Positions 10,279 to 20,782 of a stretch of 64,000 nt of DNA are shown here, in pieces. Within the stretch, counting starts at the first letter, position 1. Every line of letters starts with the position of its first letter. Below the pieces are notes generated by a model. That model searched no databases. It was not told the origin of the DNA and saw only the letters and a list, made by a program, of their open reading frames with translations. Position numbers and translations under genes: made by a program. Location of the stretch: the NCBI GenBank assembly GCA_050084515.1, contig CM114272.1:32302001-32366000 (forward strand), written 5' to 3'. The DNA is from Blasia pusilla. Taxonomy: Eukaryota > Marchantiophyta > Marchantiopsida > Blasiales.

Positions 10279-10814
10279 GCTTTCATCATTCCACCCTTAC
10301 CCATCATTCTCTATGCTGGGGTAAAGCTGAGAAGAGATGGAAATTTTTATTTTTTTTTGCTTTTCCCTTTCTCATGCACCCCCCAACCCGCCCCCTCTTG
10401 GAAAGCTGACGCTTTACGCGGGGAGGGGGGCGGAGCCCAAAAAATCTATATTATGCTGCACCTTTTGTTCGCCGTTGGCTGTAAGCTGCAAACATACAAT
10501 TAGTCGCGAGCGCATAACCTCCTCGTGGGCCGCGGGAAGCAAAAGCCCCAATAAGAAACATAGGATATAGGAAAAGGAAAGGGCCCGCGTTAAGGAGGCA
10601 TCTCCGTTGGTGCACCATGTTGGGGGTCTCAAGGACGGGCTCATATAAGAGAATGCTTGGTTTTATTCTCTCCCATTAGAATCGCACATGATCGCTATAC
10701 TGAGAAAGCAAGTTACTTTATGTTACTCACGCCACTTGTAGGCCCACATAGGTCACTAGCAAAACAAGCCAAGACCTTACGACAGAAGCAAATCCAAAGA
10801 AAGGTTGAATTGGA

Positions 10815-10848
10815 GAGCCGTATGATGGACGACCATCTCGTACGATTC
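10815..10848 (+). other. Third group II intron domain V
   Basis: The hairpin GAGCCGTATGATGGACGACC followed by ATCTCGTACGATTC fits the domain V consensus and belongs to a different intron class from the copies at 7347 and 8444. It lies about 540 bp downstream of the maturase N-terminal piece on the same strand, as expected for an intron whose ORF centre was deleted. No exon was recognised after it. Confidence 0.65.
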
Positions 10849-10979
10849 AGAGAGGGCTCGAGTACCAATGCATTCAATATGTGCCGAGACCATTAATATA
10901 AGTAAAATTTTTGATTGGTTTCAAAGTAAGGTAATGTGTTCAAGTTGTAAAACTTTAAATGTAACAAAAATTTTGACAA

Positions 10980-11934
10980 GTTTAATTTCTGTCTACAAAG
11001 GAACCCGGATAAGTTAAAAGCCTCAGTACACCGTGGACTTGTACCTTATCTTGCACAGGACCTACACCGGTGACCGGTCGCCTAGGCGCGCATCTAAGGC
11101 TGGCGGCGTGAGGGACATTTATGCCGTTTTCGCCGGCCCGAGGCGCTGTTTGAGCCGAAGGCAGATTGGCCCCATTTTGGCCCTCCGCGCGCTCCATATG
11201 TTTGGTTAGGGCATTGACCCGGCGCTCAAGGCGGCCATAACTTATGTAGTTGTCAATGGTCCGAACCCTGTCCGGGTAGGCTAGGGAGGCCGAGATGCCC
11301 AGAAGGCAAATCAGGAAGTCGTTCTCTTGGATTCTGGAGTTACTAAGCATGTCCATGGCAGACGCCCAGATTTCATTGGCACGTCTCCTGTAAGTCCTTT
11401 GTCGGACAGCACGAGAGTAACCTGCTATACGCCATCCAGGTTAGGATTGTAGCTGTTGTAGGGAAAAATTGAAAGAAATATTCTTTTTATTTCCCTTGTC
11501 TCTTGGTCCTTCTTCTTGTATAATAGAGACGACAAACAACGGATCTCTATCGCATTTGGCTTAACTCAAAAGTTAGACATGCCTTTATTAGAGGCTATAA
11601 GACGTAGGCTACACATACCTACTCAGATTATTGAAAGACCACACTTCTATCGATTAGAGACTACTCATAGAAGGCGACCCGATTGGCGAGAGGGGTAAAA
11701 AAATTTCTATTTTTTCCTCTACGTGCCTTTTTTCTTAGCCATTTATAGAAGCGTTGGACCTGCGGGCAGAAAATGTCAAAAGAAAATTTTTTTTGTAGAG
11801 TGCCTCTCTAAACCTAGAAACTTTCCAATATCTGCCGGCAGGGCCCAAAAGGGGGACGTTTTTGCAACTCATCAATCATAAAAAAAGAAGAGGGGCGAAG
11901 CTATTTGCTTCACCCCTCCCCCCGAGCTTACCGG
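10980..11934. other. Mitochondrial-type DNA with unassigned reading frames
   Basis: Plus-strand frame 11516-11698 (60 codons) reads DDKQRISIAFGLTQKLD and later RRLHIPTQIIERPHFYRLE and looks protein-like, but I cannot place it in a family. A minus-strand frame at 10982-11356 (124 codons) is also unrecognised. No function is proposed for either. Confidence 0.3.
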
Positions 11935-12037
11935 GTTAGCCATGGCTTCTGAAAAAGGTAGGGCATGGGCAAGGGTAGGCGGTTTCCTGCAGGGATTAGA
12001 AGCTTGGCGTTAAGAAATGTCGATCCTCGTACGAGCG
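11935..12037 (+). repeat. Mitochondrial internal repeat B, copy 2
   Basis: Matches 9391-9493 in the same orientation over about 103 bp, including GGTAGGGCATGGGCA and GATCCTCGTACGAG. Confidence 0.75.
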
Positions 12038-12548
12038 TTGATAAAGCTTAGAGACCGGTCCTGAGACTCTATCTAGGATCTCATTTCCGGAAGCACTCCG
12101 CCAACCAAGTTCGTGTAGTAGTGCGAGCTGCCGCAAAATCTGGAGTTCTTAGACATTCGGGACAGAGGAAATGCGACGCAACCCCATTTCACTGTCCTCG
12201 CCTGGCCCGGAAATAACATCCGATAATTGTGATGTTAGAGACTTATTTTCTAAGGTTTTCTTGCGCCAAAATATCAAATTTCGTGATTGGTCACGCGTTT
12301 GCCCTTCAGGTCCTTCTTTCGTAAAGAATTTTCCTTCAGACCCATAGGCACGTAGTGCGCGGGGAGCAGGCCCCGTTGACTCGGGCGGCTCGTTCACTAG
12401 TGGAAGTTGTTTCCCCTATAGCGGATAGGTTTATGATGACAACGGAAAAATTTTGTGTTTTTTAAAAGCCCGTTAATATGTGGGCCATCGGGCCAGGTTA
12501 TATTACGTTTGAGTACAAACTGTCTTTTGAAGAAAAAAAGGTTCAACT

Positions 12549-12721
12549 CAACACCAATATGGTTCCAATAATCCATTGGGTATCAATTCTTATGTTGATT
12601 AAATAGCTTTTTATCCCTATATTTACGTAAAAGATTTAGTAGGTTGGGTAGCTTTTGCAATCTTTTTTCTATTTTTGTTTTTTATGCACCTAATGTATTG
12701 GGGCATCCCGACAACTATATA
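12549..12721 (+). pseudogene. cob: cob (apocytochrome b) fragment, with stop and frameshift
   Basis: Reads HQYGSNNPLGINSYVD, then a premature TAA where the family has Lys, then IAFYPYIYVKDLVGWVAFAI. In the last third the frame shifts: the bases after 12670 still encode APNVLGHPDNY in another frame. This is the central loop and following helix of apocytochrome b of complex III. The nonsense change plus frameshift show relaxed selection and support a nuclear pseudogene. It lies 5 kb from, and downstream in gene order of, the exon fragment at 7409. Confidence 0.88.
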
Positions 12722-12806
12722 GGGCGACTGGTCTAGATCCCGCACGATAAAAAGAACAAGTCCATTTATGTGCAAAGGCGTTGTGGGTGGGGGTGCCCGA
12801 GTCTGT

Positions 12807-12882
12807 AGGACCTTGGGCACGGCCCCCAAGGGCTACTGCCATCCCAGCCGACGAGATGCTCCTACTTCACCATGCCCTCTCG
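12807..12882 (+). repeat. Mitochondrial internal repeat A, copy 2
   Basis: Matches 9308-9383 in the same orientation, differing mainly by AG/GA substitutions. Confidence 0.75.
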
Positions 12883-12900
12883 AAGAGATGCTTATTTTTT

Positions 12901-13099
12901 CTGGTAAGGCTTCTAGGTTCCTATGTCTTTAGATCCACTAGGGCGCCGACGCTTGACCTTCACAAGGGTTAAACCAGATCCATATTCTCGTCTTGGTCCA
13001 GTGTCTTTAGAACCACTCGGAAGCGGGCGCTTCTTAGCGTCCCCTGCGCCTGGTCGCCCTAGTGGATCTAAAGACACAAGAACTTGGAAGCCTTACCAG
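12901..13099. repeat. Large inverted repeat directly upstream of the cox1 fragment
   Basis: Arms 12901-12945 and 13055-13099 are 45 nt each and pair at 41 positions (left arm begins CTGGTAAGGCTTC). The spacer is 109 nt. The right arm touches the point where cox1 homology begins, so it may mark a recombination or foldback breakpoint in the mitochondrial DNA. Confidence 0.8.
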
Positions 13100-13219
13100 A
13101 AAAAACAAGCAAGTCCTTGGGTTGTTGAACAGAATTCAACGACACTTGAATGGATGGTCCCAAGCCCTCCAGCATTTCATACTTTTGAAGAACTTCCAGC
13201 TATCAAGGAAAGCATTTAG
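13100..13219 (+). pseudogene. cox1: cox1 (cytochrome c oxidase subunit 1) 3' end fragment
   Basis: Reads [18 protein letters not shown], then [19 protein letters not shown] and a natural stop TAG. This is the C-terminal tail of plant COX1, the haem-copper subunit of respiratory complex IV. Only the last ~40 codons are present; upstream is the 45-nt inverted repeat and non-cox1 sequence. No C-to-U editing appears necessary in this piece. It is too short to be functional. Confidence 0.88.
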
Positions 13220-13539
13220 ACGTCTTAGCAAGTTGTGCAACAAAAAATTCTTTTTTTGCATGTTTGTTAAACTCTTGAATTGGATTATTGGGAGGACTTC
13301 TAGGAAAAAATTTTGTTTAAAAAAAACCGAGCTCCTTTGGCCTTGACTTTGCTGGGTGGATTTGACCCTGATAGGTTTCCTGCTGATTGGTCAAAATGAG
13401 ATATTTTTCCGCGATTGGGACTCTCATTTGGTCGACGATTCCATCAGGTGTCAAACTCTATACATCCTGTTACCACTTAGCAGAGTTCTGTGTTTTTAAT
13501 AAACAGTCGCTACCTCCTGGTATGTGCATCGCCTATTTG

Positions 13540-13617
13540 GCTTACATCCTACGTTCCTCCTTGGCCAAGATGTTTGCAGCGAAGTTTAAGCTTCACTCTT
13601 TGAAGAAGGTATTCTAG
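13540..13617 (+). pseudogene. Group II intron maturase fragment: domain X-like C-terminal piece
   Basis: Reads YILRSSLAKMFAAKFKLHS then LKKVF and a stop. Maturase domain X typically shows a YSLxxTLAxKHKxxxxKVFxxFG pattern; the Ser-Leu-Ala-Lys and Lys-Val-Phe positions fit, and the sequence stops just before the expected Gly. A short match, so moderate confidence. It agrees with the other maturase pieces in this block. Confidence 0.5.
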
Positions 13618-13849
13618 ATAGCAGGTAACAACTTAGGTTGGGCGCTCGAAGCCCGATATCTAGTGGGTGGATCCCAGGGGGCTGAGTTTGTAGACGATAT
13701 CGAGTAAAATCTGCAAAGGTATGGCGTTTAGTGATTCGCAATCAATAAAAGACAAGCTCTCGTTGAAGTTTTCTTGCTATTTTCATTGAAAGAAAATGGA
13801 TAACAAAATAACAAAATTTTTAACCCTTTTGACAAAAAACGTGCTTACT

Positions 13850-14110
13850 CACCTTCGGGCCTATCCTGAGCCCTCTAGGCCTCAACCAGAACCCTATGGC
13901 CCAAAAGGCACTCACCAATTCTTTTAAAGTGGATTGCACAGCTTTGTCAACCGTCGAAGCAATAGAAAGGGGCCCACTACCGCCATCTGGTTTAGGAATA
14001 ATTATACGTTTGGCCGGTTTTGGGGCATATGCCTGCCTTCTCAACTCCTTGGATAGTTTTTCAAGGCCCTTGTCGATCATGTCCGCTTTAGTTCTACCGT
14101 CGATTCCCAA
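13850..14110 (-). pseudogene. Group II intron maturase fragment: RT0-RT2 region
   Basis: Reads LGIDGRTKADMIDKGLEK, ELRRQAYAPKPAKRIIIPK, PDGGSGPLSIASTVDKAVQ and later a degraded GFRP-like RT2 block. This is the GxDGxT motif, RT1 (PKPDGGxRPLGIP) and RT2 of intron maturases. It begins at 14110 exactly where the protein would continue from the plus-strand N-terminal piece ending at 10278, which suggests one ORF split by inversion. atp6 on the opposite strand starts 5 nt away. Confidence 0.82.
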
Positions 14111-14114
14111 GGCA

Positions 14115-14210
14115 AGTCATTTTATAATTACCCTAGGTCTTTCATTCTCTCTTTTTATTGGAATAACTATAGTTGGATTTCAAACACATGGGCCCCATTT
14201 TTTCAGTTTC
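14115..14210 (+). pseudogene. atp6: atp6 (ATP synthase subunit a) fragment
   Basis: Reads SHFIITLGLSFSLFIG then ITIVGFQTHGPHFFSF. This is a conserved transmembrane stretch of mitochondrial ATP synthase subunit a (Fo proton channel) just before the normal LLPAGVPLPL segment, which is missing. Both ends are abrupt junctions: a maturase fragment to the left, unrelated mitochondrial sequence to the right that shares the word CACGTAGTGCGCG with position 12350. Non-functional remnant. Confidence 0.85.
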
Positions 14211-14712
14211 TGCCAGACACGTAGTGCGCGAGGAGCATGTTCGGGCCGGATAGCCAATGCAAAGAAAAGAAAAATAGAAAACAAAAGCTTTTTTCCAATA
14301 GTGCCATAATATTTTAAGTCATCTATTTTTTGGAATATAAATTACGGACAACTTCAATTGCGTCCCATGCTAGAGGTCCCAGACCTCCTCGCATGGGTAG
14401 TTAATTCTTCTATTTTATGGGGGTTGTAGTCGAGGTGTTTGATATTTGGCCACAATCACCTGGATTCTTTCGACAAAGACCAATCCAAAAATTCGCAAAC
14501 TTAAAGCAAATAAAAGTAAAACATTACAAGTGACCAAAAATTGACCTAAGAAAATATAGGCTGTCACGGTATCGATGGTCTCTGGATGCTCCAAAATTTA
14601 CAACCAAAATTGAACGAAATTCCCGATTTCCTCATATGGAGAGGGAATCATGGATTGACCTATTTTTCACCAGAGTACCGTGGCGCTGGAAAGTAGAAGC
14701 TTACTTCTAACA

Positions 14713-14770
14713 GGGAGAGTGGCCGAGTGGTCAAAAGCGACAGACTGTAAATCTGCAAAAGGTTTTTTTT
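14713..14770 (+). pseudogene. trnY: Truncated mitochondrial tRNA-Tyr (GUA), trnY
   Basis: The acceptor 5' strand GGGAGAG, the D arm (GGCCGAGTGGTCAAAAGCG) and the anticodon stem-loop CAGACTGTAAATCTG (GUA at 14747-14749) are intact. The variable arm runs into a T tract and the T arm and 3' acceptor strand are absent. Loss of the 3' half marks the right junction of the mitochondrial insertion. Confidence 0.85.
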
Positions 14771-17700
14771 TCCAATGATTACGACCCTTACTAGTAGTCG
14801 ATTATGAGTGCAGAGGCTGCAAAATGCAAGTTATTTTGCAGACTTCTCAACCGTCGGATGGATGTGAATAATCTGAAATAAAAACATCTCGTTTCTTTAC
14901 TCCCAATTACTCCTTGATGTTAATGCTCTTCATTACCACATGAAGCTTGTGTTCTTCCTTCTACACATCGTGTTACGTGTTACTGCCCTCCAAACATGAG
15001 TTTCTCCCGCCGTGTTAGTCTTCTCCAAACCCTTGTCGTCGTGTTAAAAAACCCAAAACCAGTGCCGCATACTGGTTCTTATATTTGGATAGGTGGTAAT
15101 ATTGTGTTGTAAGTCCTTCTCGACTTGTGGCAAGCACTATGATTACTTGACCATACCTAGGAGAAGAGGTGATGGAACCATTTGTACCTTCAGTAAGTGC
15201 ATGTCTATCTAGACGAGTGCATGACGTACTAAATGTGCTCCAAACGCACATAACGAGTTGTTAGTTCTACAAACTCCAAAATCTTTATGCCATCATTTTA
15301 GATATATATGATGTTATCATACCCTTGACGTGATGTAACAGGGTCTTTTGTTTCACTAAATCATTTACACTTTGAGCTTTCCCTATACCAATTAATTTTC
15401 CAATTACAAAAAGTTATTCATGAGTACTTTTTGAGTCCCTTCCGACTTCGCATTCGTAGTTTACTACACTTTTGGGACTATTGCAAGCCACAATTGACTA
15501 ACCGAAGACTTATAGTACCCTCACAAATTTGCGAGAACTACATTCACGAATGAGTGTTTTGGACTTGAAATGTTTGGTGTTCCTAGCAAGTATTTTCAGT
15601 CTATTTTGTGCATTATGAGTGCATTATGAGTCTTCTACAAGTGTAAGTAAACAAACCTTTCGACTCACAATTGACTCCTAAATTGCAAGTGCAAAATGCT
15701 AATTTGCATATATGTTAGGAGTGCCCCGCTTGTATATTTCGATGTGTCTTTCGAGTTATCTAGAAGTACTTTGCGGCTACGAGGGCACGCACATGGGTCC
15801 ATTTCTAGCCGTAAGTGAATTCTATATATATCTCATGGACTTGGTTTTTTTATGTTTGAAATGGAAGAAAACCTAAAAGATACTAGAACATGCATGGGGA
15901 GAAACCATGGCTTTTGATTATACTGGTCTAGTCCAAGCATACTAAAAAATAACATTATAAATTTTGAATGAAGGATTATAGTGAAACCCTAACTTGTTCA
16001 GCCACAACCAAATTAGGGTTTCTCGATGCGAATCGGAGTGTGAGTGATTGTGGCGGATTGATGGAAGCAGCGAGGAAAAAAATTCGAGGCTCGAGAAAGG
16101 AAGTCTGGTATCACACGCAGTAGATGTGCTCGATGTTGGCCATCGGATCAACGTGACAATAGTAGTCGTCCTGGTTTGCTGAGAGTGGTCCTGTCAAGCG
16201 CTTCGCCCCACCTTGCCCCTCAGCTATTTGGTAACCGACGGACGCCATTCTCTGCAATCCGCGTTGTCGGTATTGTGGTCAGTACCTAGTGTTGAAAGCT
16301 GTTGTCCAGAGCATGATCAAGGATTTTGAGAGGAGAAGAATTTGGGAGGACTGCGGTAATATAGCTCTTTGTTGAAGGCTTATGTGGGAACACAAGATAG
16401 TAACGATGTCTTAATTTTTACTCTGATTCCCAGACATAATGTGACAACAGCATCGCGCCTAGTTTCGAAGCTTTCCGGCGATCACAGTCCCAAACTAGAA
16501 GGTAAGAAACACGTACTGTCTGGGTGATCCGAATCCCTGCAATGATGCCGTTTGTAGCGAAGGATGCCGCATTTTATATGTCTCCCTTGGTGGATACTAA
16601 AAAAAAATTGGAAAGCCAGCATGACGGTTAATTTAACTTTCGACACTATTTCTGTCAGCGATCCATAATCTGCAGTACTGGTCCCTCAACCAGGACTTGC
16701 AAACCTGGATCCAAAAATTACAAAATCTCTTTGCACCGTCTGAGAATCTTGTAAATTGGCTGACAATCAATCACTAGAACGGAATTCATCGAGACAGATG
16801 AATTCTCAAGTCTCAAGCCTCTGTCTCAAGTCCCTACGGTCGAAAGGACCTATAACATCTTTGGTTACACGCTCAAGGTTACAGTCGCTCCGACAGCATC
16901 CATCCAAAGAGGTCTTCGAAAAAATGAAGAATAGAAGAAAGCAAGGGGAAGGAGAGAAAAATCAGGACAGGGTCTGACTTAGAGAAGCAAAGTTCTACAG
17001 GTAAGATTTTAGAACTCCGATGGCTTGCTTACCTCAGTGGACCGAGGGCGATCTGTTCTGTTAGGACAACCTGTTCTGGCGCAGATAGGTACCGTGCTTT
17101 GAGAATTCGTTGCTGCTCCTCCTGTCAAAGTTGGGCGTTGTTCTAGACTGAACTATTTCATGGTTTGCCTAAATTTGCAAAGCGATGACTTCTTACTTGT
17201 ACATGTGCTGGTTGGAAAGAGAAAATGAGAAATAGTGGAGGCCACGGCTTCAGGCTTCCATGTTCCTGGGTGGTACGAACAGAGGTCTGTTGCCGGGGTG
17301 GTGAGTGGTGCTCTAACGACTCTAACATGTGAGCGATCTGCTAGTGTCTTTGAACAACTCTGATTGGCCTCTACTCGAGGAGGTAAAACTCGTGACTGGA
17401 GAGCCACATCAGTACATCAGGGCTAGTGGGAAGAAGTCATCATGTAATTTTATCAATGAGAAAAGGAAGACGCCTAAGCTGGTTCTCTCTCTGTAAACAC
17501 AGGAACGTTGGTCAAGAGCAAGGTATGTGGAAATCGTTCCAATAATTTCAGGGTGGGGTGGTTCAGAGTCGAAAATAGGGGCGGGGTGGCCTGTTGGGCC
17601 GAGTGTGTTGGCGGGTCCCTCTCGAGTCGCCAGCTTTGGAATCCTCCCTGCACCTCTGGTACACGCGAGTCCAGTACAGACCTTCGTGATGGAAGTTATG

Positions 17701-20569
17701 CTGTAGACAAAACGTAGTGTACTCCTTGGGTGGAATGCTGCAATTTTTCGTCCGCGTCAGATGGAATTTCGATTGAGGTGGACAGGATTCGTTTCCTAAG
17801 ACTTCCAGCATTATTAGAAATGACAGCCTGCGAGTCCAACAGCATCTAGAACCGCTAGCTGACTGGTAGTCGGCTGCTTGACCATAAGTCCTAGAGTAAT
17901 CTTGCCATCTTCATGTCTGTCTAGAGGTCCCCCGAGTTTTAGTGCGAAGGGTTACCTTTAATGCCAAAGCTGCGTACCCTCGAGGAAATAAGGCAGGAGA
18001 CTCGCTTGCTGGAAAGGTATGGACACTATTTATCAGAAGAAAGGGAGTTCACCGCTTGACCCGCATAGCACTCCCTAGTGTGAACTTCAGAACCTGCGTC
18101 CTCGTTTAGTCCTTGAGAATTTTGACTGTACGGCTACACCGTACTGTCGCTTTCATGAATTGGGCAAGCAAAATGGGTGGAAAGTGGACTCGAGGTACTG
18201 GATTTTTTGGTTGCGGATAGCAAAGGGGGTAAAGACGAAGGCTTGGTTTTTGAAGTTTAGTTTCTCAGAGCAAAAGTTGTGATAATCGATTTCCATATCG
18301 GTTGGAATGTTTCTCTCTTTGCAAATTGGCTATTTTTTATTGACTGTTTGGTTAGTAGTGTATATGGTGGACGTCACGTCCTGAGTGAAATATTTAAAGT
18401 AATTGATGAGCCCTCAGACGTGTCGTTCGCTGATTTTATTTTAGTTTTTTGTCAGGAAGACTGATCCCCGTGCTTCTAGACTGTCCTTCATTGACGTTTT
18501 TTTGTTACTCGCTCGTTGGTTGTCAGAGAGACTAGCAAGATACGTAAGCCCTACATGATTGGATTGCCAGCCATGAACGATCGGTTTGCTTGTAAAACAA
18601 GAGTACACGGCTCCTCTTTCACGAAAACCATGAAGGCGAAATAGGGTTAACAAATCTTCCAAAGATGTGCCCGTAAATCTTTTGCCAATAGGAATGGCGT
18701 TTTGACTGATTTCGTCAATATTCCAAGAATTCTTTTTAAGTGAGTAAATTGAAGATCAAGCGAACAGGGACAATTAAATTAGTTCTCCTGTTCTTACCAA
18801 GTTCAGAGGGTTTTGCTCTCATGACATCACTTGAATATGGTGGGTGTAGATGCCTACCAGGTCTTGGATTGTGCGCCTCCAGGTCAAACGTGCTAATGCA
18901 CTCCATCTCTCGGAGCTGTGTGTCCCGCGGTATTTTCTTCACCACTTTCCGCTGTCTGTTATCGCCCCCTTCCTGCCTCCTGAGTGGTGCCTTCATTTGT
19001 CAATGGGACTCGGTCATAAGTGAATATACAGCATCAGCGATGTATGGGTTGTGAGCATTGAAAACAAATAATCTGCATGAAAATGAAGCTAATAGCGGTC
19101 GTCATAGTTGGTCTGTGCGGGTTCTTAATCGTCTGACCCTTGCCGAGGGCAGTCTCTTTGCAGGTAGCACGGAGGGGACAGCTCACATTGTTCTTTCCAT
19201 TCGTGCGTGTACCTATTTACCTTCTAGATTTTCAATGCAAGATTCAGTTCTTTCTGCTCAAGCTTCACACGTCAGGCCTGGTCAATATTATACTTCCATT
19301 GGTCCATAAACATTGAGAGGAAGCTCCCGAGTTCCGTGCTCTCGAGGACCTTCAAAGACAGATGCACTCAGGGCCTAAGTTTCAATGGCTTAGGCCGTAT
19401 CCCTCTCGTACTCCCTACGAAATAACTTAGGTCCTATCGCATGAGTGTTTCCCGGTACATCCAACGAAGTGAATGGGAACGATGTGAGCGAGACCGTAAC
19501 CGGTGTTACTGTTCCCGCAGATTCGATCGTGTGTAAAGCGGATTCCGAGCCAGGACTACAGTCGCATTCAATTCGTCAAACGTATGCGGTGTAGATGTGG
19601 GTGCTACAAGGCTACAAGCAGAGCTACAGAGAAGAATACAGTACTAGTCAGTACCAAGCGACGCTTGAATCAGAAACATAGAGGCGAAAGAAGTGACAAA
19701 GGACGCTGGATACATGTGAGAGGAGTGCGGACGAAGATCAGATCGGCTTACTGTAGGTCACACGGTTTCTCCCAATCATTTGATTGTCGACTTTGTCTTC
19801 TGGAGCCTTTGACCGGACTACAATCCTCACTGTACACCCATTCCTTTACTGTCTGCGCATCTACAGCATCAATCTTATGGCCAAATCCTCCAACAAGCCC
19901 GCCTCTTTAGACGCCTACGAGGCCCATCTCCAAACTACCTCGACGTTTGGACGCCAGGTTGGTCTGGTCCACATGGACAACCTACCCAAACATTCTGTGA
20001 AGGCTTCTGAGGAACACAGATGGCAGAGGGGACTCCCATGAAACTTCCTGGAGCCTCTAACCTGAAGCAGGGGATGGATGTCTGCTTTAGTACTCTACTA
20101 AATTGGGCTCATTGCCTGCAGCTGCGGATGCGAGGATGGTCGGTACGATGGTAATGTAATCGTAATCGAAACTTACGAATTGTATTTAATACGAGTTGAT
20201 GTATGACCGGTCTCAGAGCAGAGAATACGAATATCATGCTACGGACGGATATGACCGTAATACACTTCCTTTCACGCATACCCAGTCAAGCCCCGCGGGC
20301 GGATACAATCGGGACCCGAAAATTGAAAGAAATGAGAAGGAAAGTAAGGGGGCTTTTCGATTACAGGACATTGATACAGACAGTTTAATAAGATGGGGAG
20401 AAGGAGTCTCGCTTGACTTTGACCGATTGGGCAGACGAAGCACAATTCAACGGCGCAAGATACCGAAGAACCTTTACCAGCAGGCTAGGACGATGCCACT
20501 TACTACGACGACGGTACTGGCATAGGAGAGACAGCTGGGGATGATCAGGTGAACCGTAATGCTTGAAGC
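14771..20569. other. Intergenic DNA, no gene recognised
   Basis: 14.8-15.9 kb is AT-rich. From about 15.9 kb GC rises and many short overlapping frames (60-135 codons) appear on both strands, none with a motif I know and none with a convincing splice partner. A multi-exon gene with short unfamiliar exons could be missed here. Confidence 0.4.
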
Positions 20570-20782
20570 CTACTTTTCGGGCTTCTTACCAGCCCATTTC
20601 TTTGGTCGGATGAGTTTAATGGAGTCATGCCGGTAAAAAGGTTGGGATACGTTCGTCGGTTGAAGCTCCACGGATTCGCCGGAGCCCACGTCTACGCCAT
20701 CCACACCAATCGGAAGGCGCATTGGTTCAAACTTCTTCCTAGTCCACGGTGATGGACCGGACCAAGACATAAAAATTAGTAT
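20570..20782 (-). CDS. Candidate terminal exon of an unrecognised basic protein
   Basis: On the minus strand a stretch of about 70 codons beginning MSWSGPSPWTRKKFEPMRL reads smoothly to a TAG stop with a basic end (KLIRPKKWAGKKPEK). The alternation of charged and hydrophobic residues and mixed codon use look more like a real exon than the neighbouring random frames. I do not recognise the family and could not find convincing upstream exons; a frame of 71 codons at 20965-21180 is the nearest possibility. It lies 1.5 kb beyond the 3' end of the WRKY gene on the same strand. It may be spurious. Confidence 0.3.
   Translation of the reverse strand: MLIFMSWSGPSPWTRKKFEPMRLPIGVDGVDVGSGESVELQPTNVSQPFYRHDSIKLIRPKKWAGKKPEK

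Larger units (their letters stand above)
6245..14770. other. Nuclear insertion of rearranged mitochondrial DNA (NUMT)
   Basis: The block holds plant mitochondrial trnfM, trnF and a broken trnY, pieces of cob, cox1 and atp6, three group II intron domain V hairpins and five intron maturase fragments, all absent outside it. Nuclear-type AT-rich or transposon DNA lies on both sides. cob has a premature stop and a frameshift, cox1 and atp6 survive only as about 100 bp pieces, and trnY stops short at the right edge, so the copy is dead. Segments lie on both strands and two pairs of internal repeats occur. Rearrangement may predate the transfer or follow it. The left edge is approximate. A misassembled organelle read is a possible alternative. 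Confidence 0.85.

Noticed and set aside
6245-14770. Plastid origin for the organellar block
   Set aside because: All identified genes (cob, cox1, atp6, trnfM, trnF and trnY of mitochondrial type) are mitochondrial; no plastid gene was seen.
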